Counted from the stretch's first letter, positions 8,123 through 17,437 are shown. The stretch is DNA of 64,000 nucleotides from CAYJLF01 sp964371055 (GCA_964371055.1 CAYJLF010000007.1:186001-250000), one strand, 5' to 3'. The notes: generated from the sequence alone by a model not told the origin. Made by a program: numbers and translations.

Positions 8123-9681
8123 GGAGGCTTTCTCCTCCCGCCCCGGCCGGTCGATTCCGCCCCGCGACCGTGTCGCTCGCGCGCGGCCTTGAGCCCGCCG
8201 CGGCGCGACTTGCGCTCGGGTGCGTCCGCGACTCTGGCCGGGGAGCTGCCCGGCGCGAGCTTCTGCTCCCTCCGGTGCCCTCCGCCCAGGCCGAACGCCT
8301 CGTGCAACTGCGGGACGTGCACCCGCGCCGTCCCTTCACCCCGCAGGCGTTCGGCGAACGCGAGCGCCTGCTCCTCCTCTCCGTGGACCACGAAGAGATC
8401 CTGGGGCTGTCCGTGGTTGAGGCGATACCACGCCAAGAGCTCGTCCCGGTCGGCATGCGCCGAATACTCGTTCATGACGAAGATCTCGGCCTGCACGGCA
8501 TGCGGTTCGCCGAAGATGTTCACCTCGCGGTCGCCCCGCAGGAGACGCCGACCGAGGGTGTTCTCGGCCTGGAACCCGACGATGAGCACGGCATTGCGCG
8601 GGTCGGCGACCGAGTTGCGCAGGTGATGGAGGATGCGCCCGGCTTCCATCATGCCCGAGGCCGAGATGATCACGCAGGGCCCCGGCGCCGTATTCAGCGC
8701 CATCGACTCTTCCACGCTCACTAGGTAGTGCATCCGCGAGAACCCGAAGGGATCGCCGGCTCCGCGGAGGATCGCGCGGATGTCTTCGTCGAAGCACTCC
8801 GGGTGACGGCCGAAGACCTCCGTGACATTCACGGCCAGCGGGCTGTCGATGAAGATGGGGACCGGGGGAACCCGCCCGTCGCGCAGCAGCTTCATCAGTT
8901 CGTAGACGATGTCCTGCGTCCGGCCGACCGCGAAGGCGGGGATGATCAGTTTGCCGCGGCGCTGTGCGATGAGGTTGACGATCCCGGCCAGCCGCCCGGC
9001 GGCGTCGTCGAGGTTTTCGTGCTCGCGATCTCCGTAGGTGCTCTCCATGATCAGGACATCGGACGCCTCCACCCGGTCGGGATCGCGGATGATCGGGAGG
9101 TGCGGCCGGCCCAGGTCGCCGCTGAAGACGATCGATCGGGGATGCCCCTCCTCCTCGACCTCGAGGCGGACGATGGCCGAGCCGAGGATGTGCCCGGCGT
9201 CATGAAAGGTCACCGTGACTCCCGGCAGGACCTGGAACGGCCGGTAGTAGGGATGCGCGGAGAAGTGGGTCATGGCTCGCTCGGCGTCCACGACGGTGTA
9301 GAGGGGCTCGCGCGGCGGGTGCTGGTTGCCCCGCCGGGCCATCCGCTTGTTTGCGAATTCCGCATCCTTCTCCTGGATATGCCCCGAGTCGCGCAGCATG
9401 TACGAACAGAGGTCCGCGGTCGCCAGCGTGGCGTGCACCGTGCCTCGGAAACCGTGCTTCACCAGAGCCGGGATCGCGCCCGAATGGTCAATGTGCGCGT
9501 GACTCAGGACGAGGGCGTCGATCGAGGCCGGATCGAAGGGATACTCCCGATTCTGCCGCTCTGCTTCGTCGCGCCGTCCCTGGACCAGCCCGCAATCCAG
9601 GAGGATTCGGAAACCGTTGACCTCGACCAGGTGGCGAGAGCCGGTGACCGACCGGGCGGCTCCGTGAAACGTGACGCGCAT
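8110..9681 (-). CDS. Beta-CASP metallo-beta-lactamase RNase (RNA-processing exonuclease family)
   Basis: A 523-residue protein. It has the metallo-beta-lactamase zinc motif 'SHAHIDHSG' (about 58-66), the further histidine in 'DAGHILGS', 'FSGDLGR' (Asp ligand), and beta-CASP motifs including 'SASGMMEAGR' (motif B/C region) and the last histidine in 'YSAHAD'. This matches the archaeal/bacterial CPSF-like and YsH1-type RNase group that processes RNA with two zinc ions. A basic Arg/Lys/Gly-rich tail of about 60 residues follows the catalytic part and probably binds RNA. The ATG at 9681 has GGAGGA seven bases upstream. It lies downstream of the MFS gene on the same strand, 50 bases away. Confidence 0.9.
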   Translation of the reverse strand: MRVTFHGAARSVTGSRHLVEVNGFRILLDCGLVQGRRDEAERQNREYPFDPASIDALVLSHAHIDHSGAIPALVKHGFRGTVHATLATADLCSYMLRDSGHIQEKDAEFANKRMARRGNQHPPREPLYTVVDAERAMTHFSAHPYYRPFQVLPGVTVTFHDAGHILGSAIVRLEVEEEGHPRSIVFSGDLGRPHLPIIRDPDRVEASDVLIMESTYGDREHENLDDAAGRLAGIVNLIAQRRGKLIIPAFAVGRTQDIVYELMKLLRDGRVPPVPIFIDSPLAVNVTEVFGRHPECFDEDIRAILRGAGDPFGFSRMHYLVSVEESMALNTAPGPCVIISASGMMEAGRILHHLRNSVADPRNAVLIVGFQAENTLGRRLLRGDREVNIFGEPHAVQAEIFVMNEYSAHADRDELLAWYRLNHGQPQDLFVVHGEEEQALAFAERLRGEGTARVHVPQLHEAFGLGGGHRREQKLAPGSSPARVADAPERKSRRGGLKAARERHGRGAESTGRGGRRKPPRGR

Positions 9682-9731
9682 CTCTTCCTCCTTCCAGTCA
9701 GTGCCGCAGCATCCATGAGCGCCGGGCCCCC

Positions 9732-11141
9732 TCAACCGGACGCGGCGAGCGCCTCCCTCTCTTCCTCGACGGCGGCCGGGCGCACGCCGAGCAGGAGCGC
9801 CGCTCCCAGGACCAGGAAGACCACCTGCGAGGCGACCGCCCAGCGCAGACTGCCGGTGGCCATGCCGACGGCGCCGAAGACGGCCGGCCCGAGGATCGCC
9901 GCCACGCGGCTGACGATCGAGAAGAAGCCGAAGATCTCCGACTCGCGCCCGGCGGGCACCCACTGGGCGAGCCAGGAGCGCGAGCAGGTCTGAATCCCCC
10001 CGAAGAATAGCCCACCCACACCGCAGACGATCCAGTACTCGATCCGCGCCCGTCCGAGGACGCCCACGGCTGCCCCCCAGGTGGTGAAGAACCCCAGCGC
10101 GACGACGCAGAGCAGCAGAGCCTGCCGGTGCCCCCAGCGATCGGCGAGGCGGCCGACCAGGAGCGCGCCGACGAAGGCGGTGGCCTGCACCAGCAGGAAG
10201 AGCAGGATGAGCCCGGCCGGCTTCATGCCCAGGACCTGCGCCCCGAAGATCGAGGCGGTCGCGACGATGGTCTGCACGGCATCGTTGTAGAAGAGGTAGG
10301 CAAGGAAGAAGCGCGGAAGTTGGCGCAGTCGAACGATCCGCGCCAGAGTCCGCCGCACCTGAGCGAGCACCGCCACGGCCTCGCTCCGGGCCGTGTCGGG
10401 CCGTTCGGGCGGGGCCAGGGTGGACCGCGCCGCCCGTCGGGCGCGGTCTTCGTAGCGGAAGACCCAGAAGATCGGGACGGAGAAGACGAGCCACCACCAC
10501 GCCGCCGAGGCGAAGCAGTCGTGGAGATCGAATCTCCCCGGGGCGAAGCCGAGGAGTTGGGGCCGCTGGAGCATGACGAGGTTCAGCACCAGGAGGAGCC
10601 CCCCGCCGAGATAGCCGACTCCCCAGGCGATGCCGGAGGCGCGGCCGAGCGTTCCCGGCGGGCCGAGTTCGGGGAGGAGGGCGTTGTAGAAGACCGCCGC
10701 CGTGGCCAGACCGACGTAGGCCCCGAAGAAGAGGATCGCCCCTTCTTTCCATTCCCCCGGTCCGACGAAGGGGAGACCGAAACTGAAGGCGATGCCGGGG
10801 AGGAGGCAGATCGCCATCGATCGGATCCGGGAGCCGCGCCGGTCGGCCAGAACCCCCAGAAAGGGGGCGGCGATCGCGACAACTCCCATCGCCAGCGAGA
10901 TGAGCCACGCGAAGAGGCTGCTGCCGGGCACGGGGCGGCCGAAGAGGCTCACGCCGTCGGCCCCGCCGGCGACGGTTCCGGCGTAGTACTGGCTGAAGAG
11001 GACGGTGACCATGACGGTGACGAATCCCGAATCGGCGAAATCATAGAGACTAAAAGCGATGAGGCGGTGGCGGGGCGACGGGAGACCGGGGACGGCGGGG
11101 GCTCGATGCTGGGCATGCGAGGGCTGTCCGGTGGCGGGCAT
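9732..11141 (-). CDS. MFS transporter, UMF1/Atg22-like
   Basis: A protein of about 469 residues with some 12 hydrophobic spans. After a short tail it has 'LIAFSLYDFADSGF', a close fit to the N-terminal signature of the UMF1 family (Atg22-like), and later 'VGRLADRWGHRQALL', the MFS loop motif. The last segment before the stop is charged. The family carries small solutes across the inner membrane; the substrate here is not deducible. The ATG at 11141 is chosen, but an ATG at 11159 and a GTG at 11177 are in frame and none has a clear Shine-Dalgarno. It shares the strand with the downstream RNase gene. Confidence 0.85.
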   Translation of the reverse strand: MPATGQPSHAQHRAPAVPGLPSPRHRLIAFSLYDFADSGFVTVMVTVLFSQYYAGTVAGGADGVSLFGRPVPGSSLFAWLISLAMGVVAIAAPFLGVLADRRGSRIRSMAICLLPGIAFSFGLPFVGPGEWKEGAILFFGAYVGLATAAVFYNALLPELGPPGTLGRASGIAWGVGYLGGGLLLVLNLVMLQRPQLLGFAPGRFDLHDCFASAAWWWLVFSVPIFWVFRYEDRARRAARSTLAPPERPDTARSEAVAVLAQVRRTLARIVRLRQLPRFFLAYLFYNDAVQTIVATASIFGAQVLGMKPAGLILLFLLVQATAFVGALLVGRLADRWGHRQALLLCVVALGFFTTWGAAVGVLGRARIEYWIVCGVGGLFFGGIQTCSRSWLAQWVPAGRESEIFGFFSIVSRVAAILGPAVFGAVGMATGSLRWAVASQVVFLVLGAALLLGVRPAAVEEEREALAASG

Positions 11142-11299
11142 GAGCGGAGTCTGCCACATCGGGCGCGGCCGTGACACTTACAAGCGCCCACCGTGGCCGC
11201 GGGGGGGAGTCGGGCCGTCCGCGCCTCGGCAGACGGGGCTCCGGACTCGCCGGTTTTCCGGTTTGGCAGAATCTTCACCCGCTGTGCCGCGGGCGCAGG

Positions 11300-11328
11300 T
11301 TGACCCGGAACGGTATTGGCGGTAAAAT
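11300..11328 (+). promoter_or_regulatory. Putative strong sigma70 promoter of first Cys-rich protein gene
   Basis: TTGACC (11300-11305), a 17-bp spacer and TAAAAT (11323-11328; 5 of 6). The expected start near 11335 leaves a leader of about 100 bases before the ATG at 11438. Confidence 0.55.
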
Positions 11329-11437
11329 CTTGTACGGTTTGAGGGACCGGTGGCGGTCCGCGGCCGCGGAGCATGCCACCTGGTCCGAGCGGTCGTGTCC
11401 GCCCCCCGGGACGGGGCCAACACAAGGGAGTGGATCC

Positions 11438-13579
11438 ATGAAGAAACTGCTTTTGACGTTGATGATCGTCGCCATCGCCCTGCCGACCGGTGGAGCCATG
11501 GCGGCGACGCTTCTGGTGGAGGACTTCAGTTATGCCCCGGGTACGCTCCTGACGGACACCGGCTACTGGGCCAACCACAGCGGCACCTCGAACTTCATTC
11601 CGGTCGCGTCTCCAGGGCTGAGCTACCCGGGTTACTCCGGATCGGGGATCGGCGAGGCGGCCTCGATGCTGCCGACGGGAGAGGACGTTCACACGACCGC
11701 TCCGTGGACCGTCAACTCCGGCAGCGTCTACATGGCTTTCATGGTGAACTTTTCGGCCGCCCAGGCGACCGGCGACTACTTCACGCACTTCTACCAGGGC
11801 TCGACGACCTTCTACGGCCGGGTCTTCGCCAAGCTGGTCTCCGGCAGCGTGAACTTCGGCATCACCCGCGGCTCCGGCACGGCGAACTACGCCAGCACGC
11901 CGTTTGCCCTGGGCGAGACTCATCTCGTCGTCGTGAAGTACACCTTCGTCGACGGGACGACCAACGACACCGCTGACCTCTGGGTCAATCCCGCGCTCGG
12001 CGGAGGAGAGCCGACGCCCCTCGTGAGCAACACCGACCTCGCCAGCACCGACGCGACCGGCATCATCGCGATCGCGCTGCGCCAGGGCTCCAGCTCCAAC
12101 GGCGCGACGCAGTTCGTCGATGGCTTCCGCGTCGGGACGTCGTGGGACGACGTCGTGGGCGGGGGCGTGCCCCCCTCGGGCGCCTGCTGCTTCACCAATG
12201 GCGCGTGTGAGGTTCTCGACGCGGCGGCGTGCGCGGCGCAGGGCGGCACCTACCAGGGTGACGGCACCCTCTGTGACCCGAATCCGTGTCCGATCCTGAC
12301 GCAGGGCGCCTGCTGCCTGCCGAACGGCGACTGCTTCGTCGCCACCCAGGCCGACTGCGCGGCGCAGCAGGGCGCCTGGCAGGGTGAGAACACCCTGTGC
12401 AGCCCGAATCCCTGCCCGTTCCCGCAGTACACGGTCTGCGAGCTTCGGCCGAACGACGGCGACGGCGTGCCGATGCTCAACAACCAGCGGGTCCAGGTCG
12501 AGGCGGTCGCGCATGTCAACAGCGGGACCTGGAACACGACGACCCAGCAGTTCGAGATGGGCGATGGCGGTTGCTGCGTCAGCGTCTTCGGCGGCTCGAT
12601 CAATCCGCCGGTCGCGATCGGCGACCGCGTGCTGGTCAAGGGCACGCTCATCCACTACAACGGCCTGACCGAGATCAGCAACCCCGATCTCCAGGTGACC
12701 ATCCTCTCGTCCGGCAACCCGGTCGATGACCCCGGCACCATCACGACCGGCGAGCTGGCGATGAACGGCGAGCAGTACGAGGCCTGCCTGATCCGGATCG
12801 AGTGCGCCACGATCGTGGAAGGGACCTGGCCCGCCGAGGGCTCGAACTCGAACCTGACGATCGATGACGGCACCGGCCCGGTCACTCTGCGGATCGATAA
12901 GGAGACGAACATCGACGGTACGCCGCAGCCGACGGGACCGATCACGATCGTCGGCGTCGCCTATCAGTTCGACAGCAGCGTCCCGCACACCGAGGGGTAC
13001 CAGATCCTGCCGCGGAGTCTCGACGACATCACGCCGTGCATCGTGCCGGTCCCGGGTGCCTGCTGCGCGGTCGATGGCTCCTGCGCGCTGCTCACCGAGG
13101 GTGACTGTGCTGCCCAAGGCGGCCTCTTCCTCGGCGAGGGAACGGTCTGTGAACCGAATCCCTGCCCGCAGCCGTCCGGCGCCTGCTGCTATCCCGACGG
13201 CTCGTGCGCGGTGACGTTGCAGGCCGACTGTCCGGGACTCTGGTTGCCGATGATCGACTGCGATCCGAATCCGTGTCAGCAGCCTACGGGCGCCTGCTGC
13301 TTCCCGGACGGCGCGTGCGTCGTGACGATGCAGTCCGATTGCGGAACCGGAAACTGGATCATCTACGAGGTCTGCGAACCGAACCCGTGCCCGCAGCCGC
13401 CGCCGACCGGAGCGTGCTGCTTCGCGGACGGTACCTGCGTGATTCTGACCCAGGAGCTCTGCCTGGCCGCCCAGGGCGAGTGGTACGGACCGACCGTCGG
13501 CTGCGAGCCGAACCCGTGTCCGCCGCCGACGCCGGTCGAGAAGAGCAGCTGGGGCCAGATCAAGAACATGTACCGGTAG
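11438..13579 (+). CDS. Secreted Cys-rich GACC-repeat protein with inserted OB-like domain
   Basis: A 713-residue protein with a clear signal peptide (1 to about 23, 'MKKLLLTLMIVAIALP'). Residues about 24-245 look like a jelly-roll (LamG-like) domain. Then come two repeats of the form GACC-x5-C...C...C-xPNPC with six Cys each. A Cys-poor domain (about 330-535) follows; 'GDRVLVKGTLIHYNGLTEIS' resembles OB-fold domains found beside secreted nucleases. Four more repeats follow and the chain ends 'PVEKSSWGQIKNMYR'. Six Cys per repeat suggests three disulfides in an exported protein. The start is ATG with AGGGAG upstream; the frame is open further upstream but lacks signals. First of three tandem relatives, but differing in its N-terminal and central domains. 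Confidence 0.85.
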   Translation: MKKLLLTLMIVAIALPTGGAMAATLLVEDFSYAPGTLLTDTGYWANHSGTSNFIPVASPGLSYPGYSGSGIGEAASMLPTGEDVHTTAPWTVNSGSVYMAFMVNFSAAQATGDYFTHFYQGSTTFYGRVFAKLVSGSVNFGITRGSGTANYASTPFALGETHLVVVKYTFVDGTTNDTADLWVNPALGGGEPTPLVSNTDLASTDATGIIAIALRQGSSSNGATQFVDGFRVGTSWDDVVGGGVPPSGACCFTNGACEVLDAAACAAQGGTYQGDGTLCDPNPCPILTQGACCLPNGDCFVATQADCAAQQGAWQGENTLCSPNPCPFPQYTVCELRPNDGDGVPMLNNQRVQVEAVAHVNSGTWNTTTQQFEMGDGGCCVSVFGGSINPPVAIGDRVLVKGTLIHYNGLTEISNPDLQVTILSSGNPVDDPGTITTGELAMNGEQYEACLIRIECATIVEGTWPAEGSNSNLTIDDGTGPVTLRIDKETNIDGTPQPTGPITIVGVAYQFDSSVPHTEGYQILPRSLDDITPCIVPVPGACCAVDGSCALLTEGDCAAQGGLFLGEGTVCEPNPCPQPSGACCYPDGSCAVTLQADCPGLWLPMIDCDPNPCQQPTGACCFPDGACVVTMQSDCGTGNWIIYEVCEPNPCPQPPPTGACCFADGTCVILTQELCLAAQGEWYGPTVGCEPNPCPPPTPVEKSSWGQIKNMYR

Positions 13580-13653
13580 ACAAATCACGGCTGGTCGGGG
13601 TCGGCGTCGGATCAACACCTCCGCCGGCCACGGCCTGACCGAAGCGACTCCAG

Positions 13654-13690
13654 AGACCCCGCTTCCGATCCCGGGAGCGGGGTCTTCGTT
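13654..13690 (+). terminator. Rho-independent terminator after first Cys-rich protein gene
   Basis: A 10-bp stem (AGACCCCGCT, 13654-13663, with AGCGGGGTCT, 13676-13685) with a 12-base loop, followed by TCGTT. Confidence 0.7.
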
Positions 13691-13731
13691 CGGCGGGAGC
13701 AGCACCCCGGCAGGGTAAGGATCCTGCTGGG

Positions 13732-13760
13732 TTGACGGCGATCGGCGGCGGACCTATCGT
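13732..13760 (+). promoter_or_regulatory. Putative promoter of second and third Cys-rich genes
   Basis: TTGACG (13732-13737), a 17-bp spacer and TATCGT (13755-13760). It follows the terminator directly and precedes the ATG at 13901. Confidence 0.5.
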
Positions 13761-13900
13761 GAAAACCTCGCCGGGGGGGAAGGCCGCGACTCCGCACGTG
13801 GACGGCTTCAGCGCGATAGCACCGGGGATCTTCCGGGGACGCGGCCGATCGGACAGCGCTCTCGATTCACGCGCGCCTGGCGTGTGAAAGGAGGCCGATC

Positions 13901-15640
13901 ATGCTCCCCGGGTGTCTCTCTTCTCTCCTGACTGCTCTCCTCTCTGTCCTCCTGACGCGATGTTCCTCTCGCTCCGCCTGGGTCCACGTCGGGATCGTCC
14001 TGAGCGCGGTTTTGGTTCCATCTTCTCTCCTGGCAGGGCCTCATCTGGGCGGCACACTCGTGGTGCACGACTGCGGCCTGGCGTACACCGATGGCGTTCT
14101 CGTCTACCCCACCCTCGCCCCGCCGTCGTGTGCGTCGATCGATGCGGAGGCGCCGGTCGAAACGCCGCACGATGGCAGCGGGCATGTCTGGAAGGTCTAC
14201 GCGGTCTTTCCGGAAGGGAGCCGCCCGCGGCTGAAGGCGCTGGCCTTCGCGGCGACGTGGGATCCCCAGACGATTCACCTGCAGGACGGTGGGCCGCCCG
14301 ATCCGTGGCGGGACTTCGAGGTCCCGATGGATGGGTGGCTGACGCGCCCGGGCGAGGGGACGGGGGTGAGTTTCGCCGCGACGCGGACCTCGCTCGTGAG
14401 CGAGGTCTACTGGGTCGCCGGATACGCGTCGGCGCCGGCGCGATGGTCGCTGGCGGCGCACCCGCAGCAGCCCGGGATCTTCGTGGACGACGCCGTGCCC
14501 CGGGCCGAGGACGCCATCCATGCCTATGGCTCGATCGGGTTTGGCCTCGGCGGCGAAGTCCCCTGTCCGGCGGTGCTGGGCGCCTGCTGCCTCCCCGATG
14601 GACTCTGTCGACTCGAGCGCCGGGATACGTGCCTGGCCGAGGGAGGAGTCCAGTGGGGCGCCTTCGCTCCCTGCGCGCCCGATCCGTGCGCATCCCTGGT
14701 CGGCGGCTGCTGTCTGGGCGACGGATCCTGCCTCGTCGTGGACGGTGTCGCCTGCCTGGAGCGGGGCGGCGTCCACCAGGGCCGGGACGTCCCGTGCGAT
14801 CCCAATCCGTGTCCGGCTCCGCTCGGGGCGTGCTGTCACCCCGACGGATTCTGCGAACTCCAGAGCGCCCCGCGCTGCCGGGACGCGGGAGGCCGGTATC
14901 AGGGCGACTTCACACTCTGCGATCCGAATCCCTGTCCCTACCCGACGGCGCAGGGGGCGTGCTGCCTCAACGGCCAGTGCATCATGCTCGACGTCCAGCG
15001 CTGCCATGCCATCAGCGGGTGGTTCCTCGGCGAAGGCGCGTCCTGCGTGCCACAACCCTGTCCGACTCCCCCGGTGCTCGGCGCGTGCTGTTTCGCGAGC
15101 GGAGCCTGCCGGATGGAGCCGGGCGACGACTGCGTCGCGCAGGGTGGATACTACCTCGGGGACAGCAGCGACTGCTGGCCGAATCCCTGTGCCCAGCCGG
15201 CGGGGGCGTGCTGCCTGTCGCAAGGCGGATGCCTCATCGCTCCGCGAGTGGAGTGCAGCGTCGCGGGAGGAGTCTTCCTCGGCGAAGCGACCCAATGCGA
15301 GCCCGATCCGTGTTCTGACCTGACGGGGGCTTGCTGCTATGCGGATGGTTCCTGCCGCGTCGTCTCCATGGCGCAGTGTGCCGGCATCTATGTGCCGATC
15401 CCGGCCTGCGAGCCCGGGACCTGCGCGGAGGAACTCGGAGCGTGCTGCTTCTATGGCGGCTCCTGCCTCGTGCTGCGGGAGCCGGACTGCCTGGCCAACG
15501 GCGGATTCGCCTGGTGGCAGGGCGTCGACTGCACGCCGAATCCCTGCGACAGCGCGCTGCCGGTCGAACGGATGAGCTGGGGAAGACTCAAGGAGTCCTT
15601 CCGCCATACCGGTCCGAACCGCGGGCTGGTCACTGATTGA
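13901..15640 (+). CDS. Secreted Cys-rich protein with eight GACC repeats
   Basis: A 579-residue protein. The hydrophobic signal lies unusually far in (about 28-45), so the true start may be later than the ATG at 13901, although that ATG has a strong AAAGGAGG. Residues about 46-220 form an N-terminal domain beginning 'GGTLVVHDCGLAYTDG', shared with the next gene. Eight Cys-rich repeats follow (GACC...G.C...C...C...PNPC). The seventh is short, and the chain ends with a 'PVERMSWGRLKESF' signature plus an extra tail of about 12 residues. The layout matches the next gene repeat for repeat, so the two arose by tandem duplication. Function unknown; the protein is extracellular or surface-bound by inference. 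Confidence 0.83.
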   Translation: MLPGCLSSLLTALLSVLLTRCSSRSAWVHVGIVLSAVLVPSSLLAGPHLGGTLVVHDCGLAYTDGVLVYPTLAPPSCASIDAEAPVETPHDGSGHVWKVYAVFPEGSRPRLKALAFAATWDPQTIHLQDGGPPDPWRDFEVPMDGWLTRPGEGTGVSFAATRTSLVSEVYWVAGYASAPARWSLAAHPQQPGIFVDDAVPRAEDAIHAYGSIGFGLGGEVPCPAVLGACCLPDGLCRLERRDTCLAEGGVQWGAFAPCAPDPCASLVGGCCLGDGSCLVVDGVACLERGGVHQGRDVPCDPNPCPAPLGACCHPDGFCELQSAPRCRDAGGRYQGDFTLCDPNPCPYPTAQGACCLNGQCIMLDVQRCHAISGWFLGEGASCVPQPCPTPPVLGACCFASGACRMEPGDDCVAQGGYYLGDSSDCWPNPCAQPAGACCLSQGGCLIAPRVECSVAGGVFLGEATQCEPDPCSDLTGACCYADGSCRVVSMAQCAGIYVPIPACEPGTCAEELGACCFYGGSCLVLREPDCLANGGFAWWQGVDCTPNPCDSALPVERMSWGRLKESFRHTGPNRGLVTD

Positions 15641-15710
15641 GATCGGTCGCGGCCGGCCTCCTCGCGAGGCTGGTCGTCCCGAAACGAGTTCCAGGGAAAG
15701 GAGGCTGGTC

Positions 15711-17396
15711 ATGGTCCCCGACCACCGTCCGTTGCGTGCGTATGCTTCGCCTTCATCGCTTCTGCTGGTCGTTCTCACATTCGGCGCGGCCGCCGTGGGG
15801 TTCTCTCCGCCCGCCCTGGCCGGCCCGAACTTCGGCGGGACGCTCGTGGTGCACGACACCGGTCTTGCCTACACGAGCGACGTCGCGATCTATCCCACGC
15901 TCGCCCCCGACTCCTGTGCCGTCGTGGATGCGGAGGCGCCCGTCGGTTTCCCGGCGGACGGACAGGGCTGGGTGTGGAAGGCCTACGCGGCGTTTCCGTC
16001 CGGGAGCGCGCCCCGCTTGAAGGCGCTCGCGTTCGGAGCGACCTGGAGCGGAGCGGAGATCCGCGTGCTGAGCGGCGGCGTGCCGAATCCGAGCCAGGAC
16101 TTCGAGATCCCGCAGGACGGTTGGCCAGAGCAGCCGGGCGGGGGAGTCGGCGTCAGCTTCCTCGTCACGAAGACGGCTCTGATCAGCGAGGTTTACTGGT
16201 TCGCGGGATACGCCTATGGACCGGCGATCTGGTCGCTGGCGCCGCACCCGGTGCAGGTCTCCGAGTTCGTGGATGACGGCTTTCCGCCGCAGGAGGACAT
16301 GATCGCCGGGTTCAGCACGCTCGGCTTCGGACAGCCCGGGAATCCGGTCTGCCCCGGCATCCCGGGTGCCTGTTGCTTCGAGAGCGGTGACTGCCAGGTG
16401 CTGGGCCAGGAGGCCTGCCTCGCGGCGGGTGGGATCGAGTGGGGTCCCCTGGTCGACTGCGATCCCTATCCATGCACGCTCGTGCCGGGCGCCTGCTGCT
16501 TCGCCACCGGCGAGTGTCAGCTCCTGAACGGATTCGAGTGTCTCGCGGCCGGCGGCGTCTTCCAGGGACAGGCGACCGCCTGCGTTCCCAATCCGTGCCC
16601 GGCGCCGACCGGGGCTTGCTGCTACGGCAGCGGGTACTGCGACGTTCGGAGCGAGTTGAGCTGCCTGCACGCCGGCGGCGTCTGGATGGGAGCGGAAACT
16701 GACTGCTCACCGAATCCCTGCCCGCAGCCGCCGATCGGCGCCTGCTGCCTGCCGACCGGGCAATGCGTTCTCGTCAGCCAGTCGCTCTGCGGGCAGTACG
16801 GCGGCGACTATCTCGGCGACGGCACCCTCTGCGAACCGGTCAACCCCTGCCCGCAGCCGCCGCCTCAGGCGGCCTGCTGCTTCTCGAACGGGCTCTGTCT
16901 GATGCGGACCGAGGAGCAGTGTGCCCAGCAGGGGGGGAACTACCAGGGCGATGCGACCGACTGCTCTCCGAACCCCTGCCCGCAGCCGATGGGAGCCTGC
17001 TGCCTGGCGGACGGCTCCTGCGTCGTCGAGGCGTCGGGGTCGTGCTCGGCGCTGGGAGGCATCTGGCTGGGAGTCGGGACGCCGTGCGAGCCGAACCCGT
17101 GCGCACAACTCGCCGGCGCCTGCTGTTTCCCGGACGGGTCGTGCCTGGTCCTCTCCTGGCCCGACTGCAACGGGGAGTTCATCCCGTTCGAGCCGTGCGA
17201 TCCGAACCCCTGCTCCATGTTCCTGGGGGCCTGCTGCTTCTACGATGGCGCCTGCCTGGTGATGGAGGAGGCGGAGTGCTACGCCAGCAGCGGCTGGTAC
17301 TGGCTGCAGGGGGAACCGTGCGAGCCGAATCCCTGCGACAACAGCACCCCCGTGCAGAAGACCACCTGGGGCCGGATCAAGCGGAGCTACTACTGA
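15711..17396 (+). CDS. Secreted Cys-rich protein with eight GACC repeats (paralogue)
   Basis: A 561-residue protein. The signal peptide occupies about 1-36 ('LLLVVLTFGAAAVGFSPPALA'). The N-terminal domain (about 37-215, 'GGTLVVHDTGLAYTSD') is plainly homologous to that of the preceding gene. Eight six-Cys repeats follow, the seventh again short, and the chain ends exactly at 'PVQKTTWGRIKRSYY'. The ATG has AGGAGG eight bases upstream. It lies 70 bases after the preceding gene with no strong promoter between, so it is probably co-transcribed. Ser/Thr- and Pro-rich joints ('PNPCPQPP') link the repeats like beads. Function unknown. Confidence 0.84.
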   Translation: MVPDHRPLRAYASPSSLLLVVLTFGAAAVGFSPPALAGPNFGGTLVVHDTGLAYTSDVAIYPTLAPDSCAVVDAEAPVGFPADGQGWVWKAYAAFPSGSAPRLKALAFGATWSGAEIRVLSGGVPNPSQDFEIPQDGWPEQPGGGVGVSFLVTKTALISEVYWFAGYAYGPAIWSLAPHPVQVSEFVDDGFPPQEDMIAGFSTLGFGQPGNPVCPGIPGACCFESGDCQVLGQEACLAAGGIEWGPLVDCDPYPCTLVPGACCFATGECQLLNGFECLAAGGVFQGQATACVPNPCPAPTGACCYGSGYCDVRSELSCLHAGGVWMGAETDCSPNPCPQPPIGACCLPTGQCVLVSQSLCGQYGGDYLGDGTLCEPVNPCPQPPPQAACCFSNGLCLMRTEEQCAQQGGNYQGDATDCSPNPCPQPMGACCLADGSCVVEASGSCSALGGIWLGVGTPCEPNPCAQLAGACCFPDGSCLVLSWPDCNGEFIPFEPCDPNPCSMFLGACCFYDGACLVMEEAECYASSGWYWLQGEPCEPNPCDNSTPVQKTTWGRIKRSYY

Positions 17397-17437
17397 TCGA
17401 GGCTGGAGGAGGTGGGGTTGCGAGGCGCGAGAGCTCG

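Larger units (their letters stand above)
13580..13900 (+). other. Intergenic region with terminator and promoter, no gene
   Basis: These 321 bases separate two Cys-rich protein genes. I see a terminator hairpin, a promoter, and the Shine-Dalgarno of the next gene (AAAGGAGG), listed separately where useful. No credible reading frame. Confidence 0.6.

Noticed and set aside
10949..13705. Minus-strand frame of over 900 codons opposite the first Cys-rich gene
   Set aside because: It is antisense to a protein with signal peptide and Cys repeats, has no start signals, and is Arg/Asp/Val-rich as expected for a GC-rich shadow frame.
13808..15859. Minus-strand frame of 683 codons opposite the second Cys-rich gene
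   Set aside because: Its composition mirrors the repeats of the real gene on the other strand and it has no recognisable domain.
12180..17350. Cys-rich repeats as a DNA repeat array or CRISPR-like structure
   Set aside because: The periodicity is at protein level with variable DNA and lies inside long reading frames with signal peptides.
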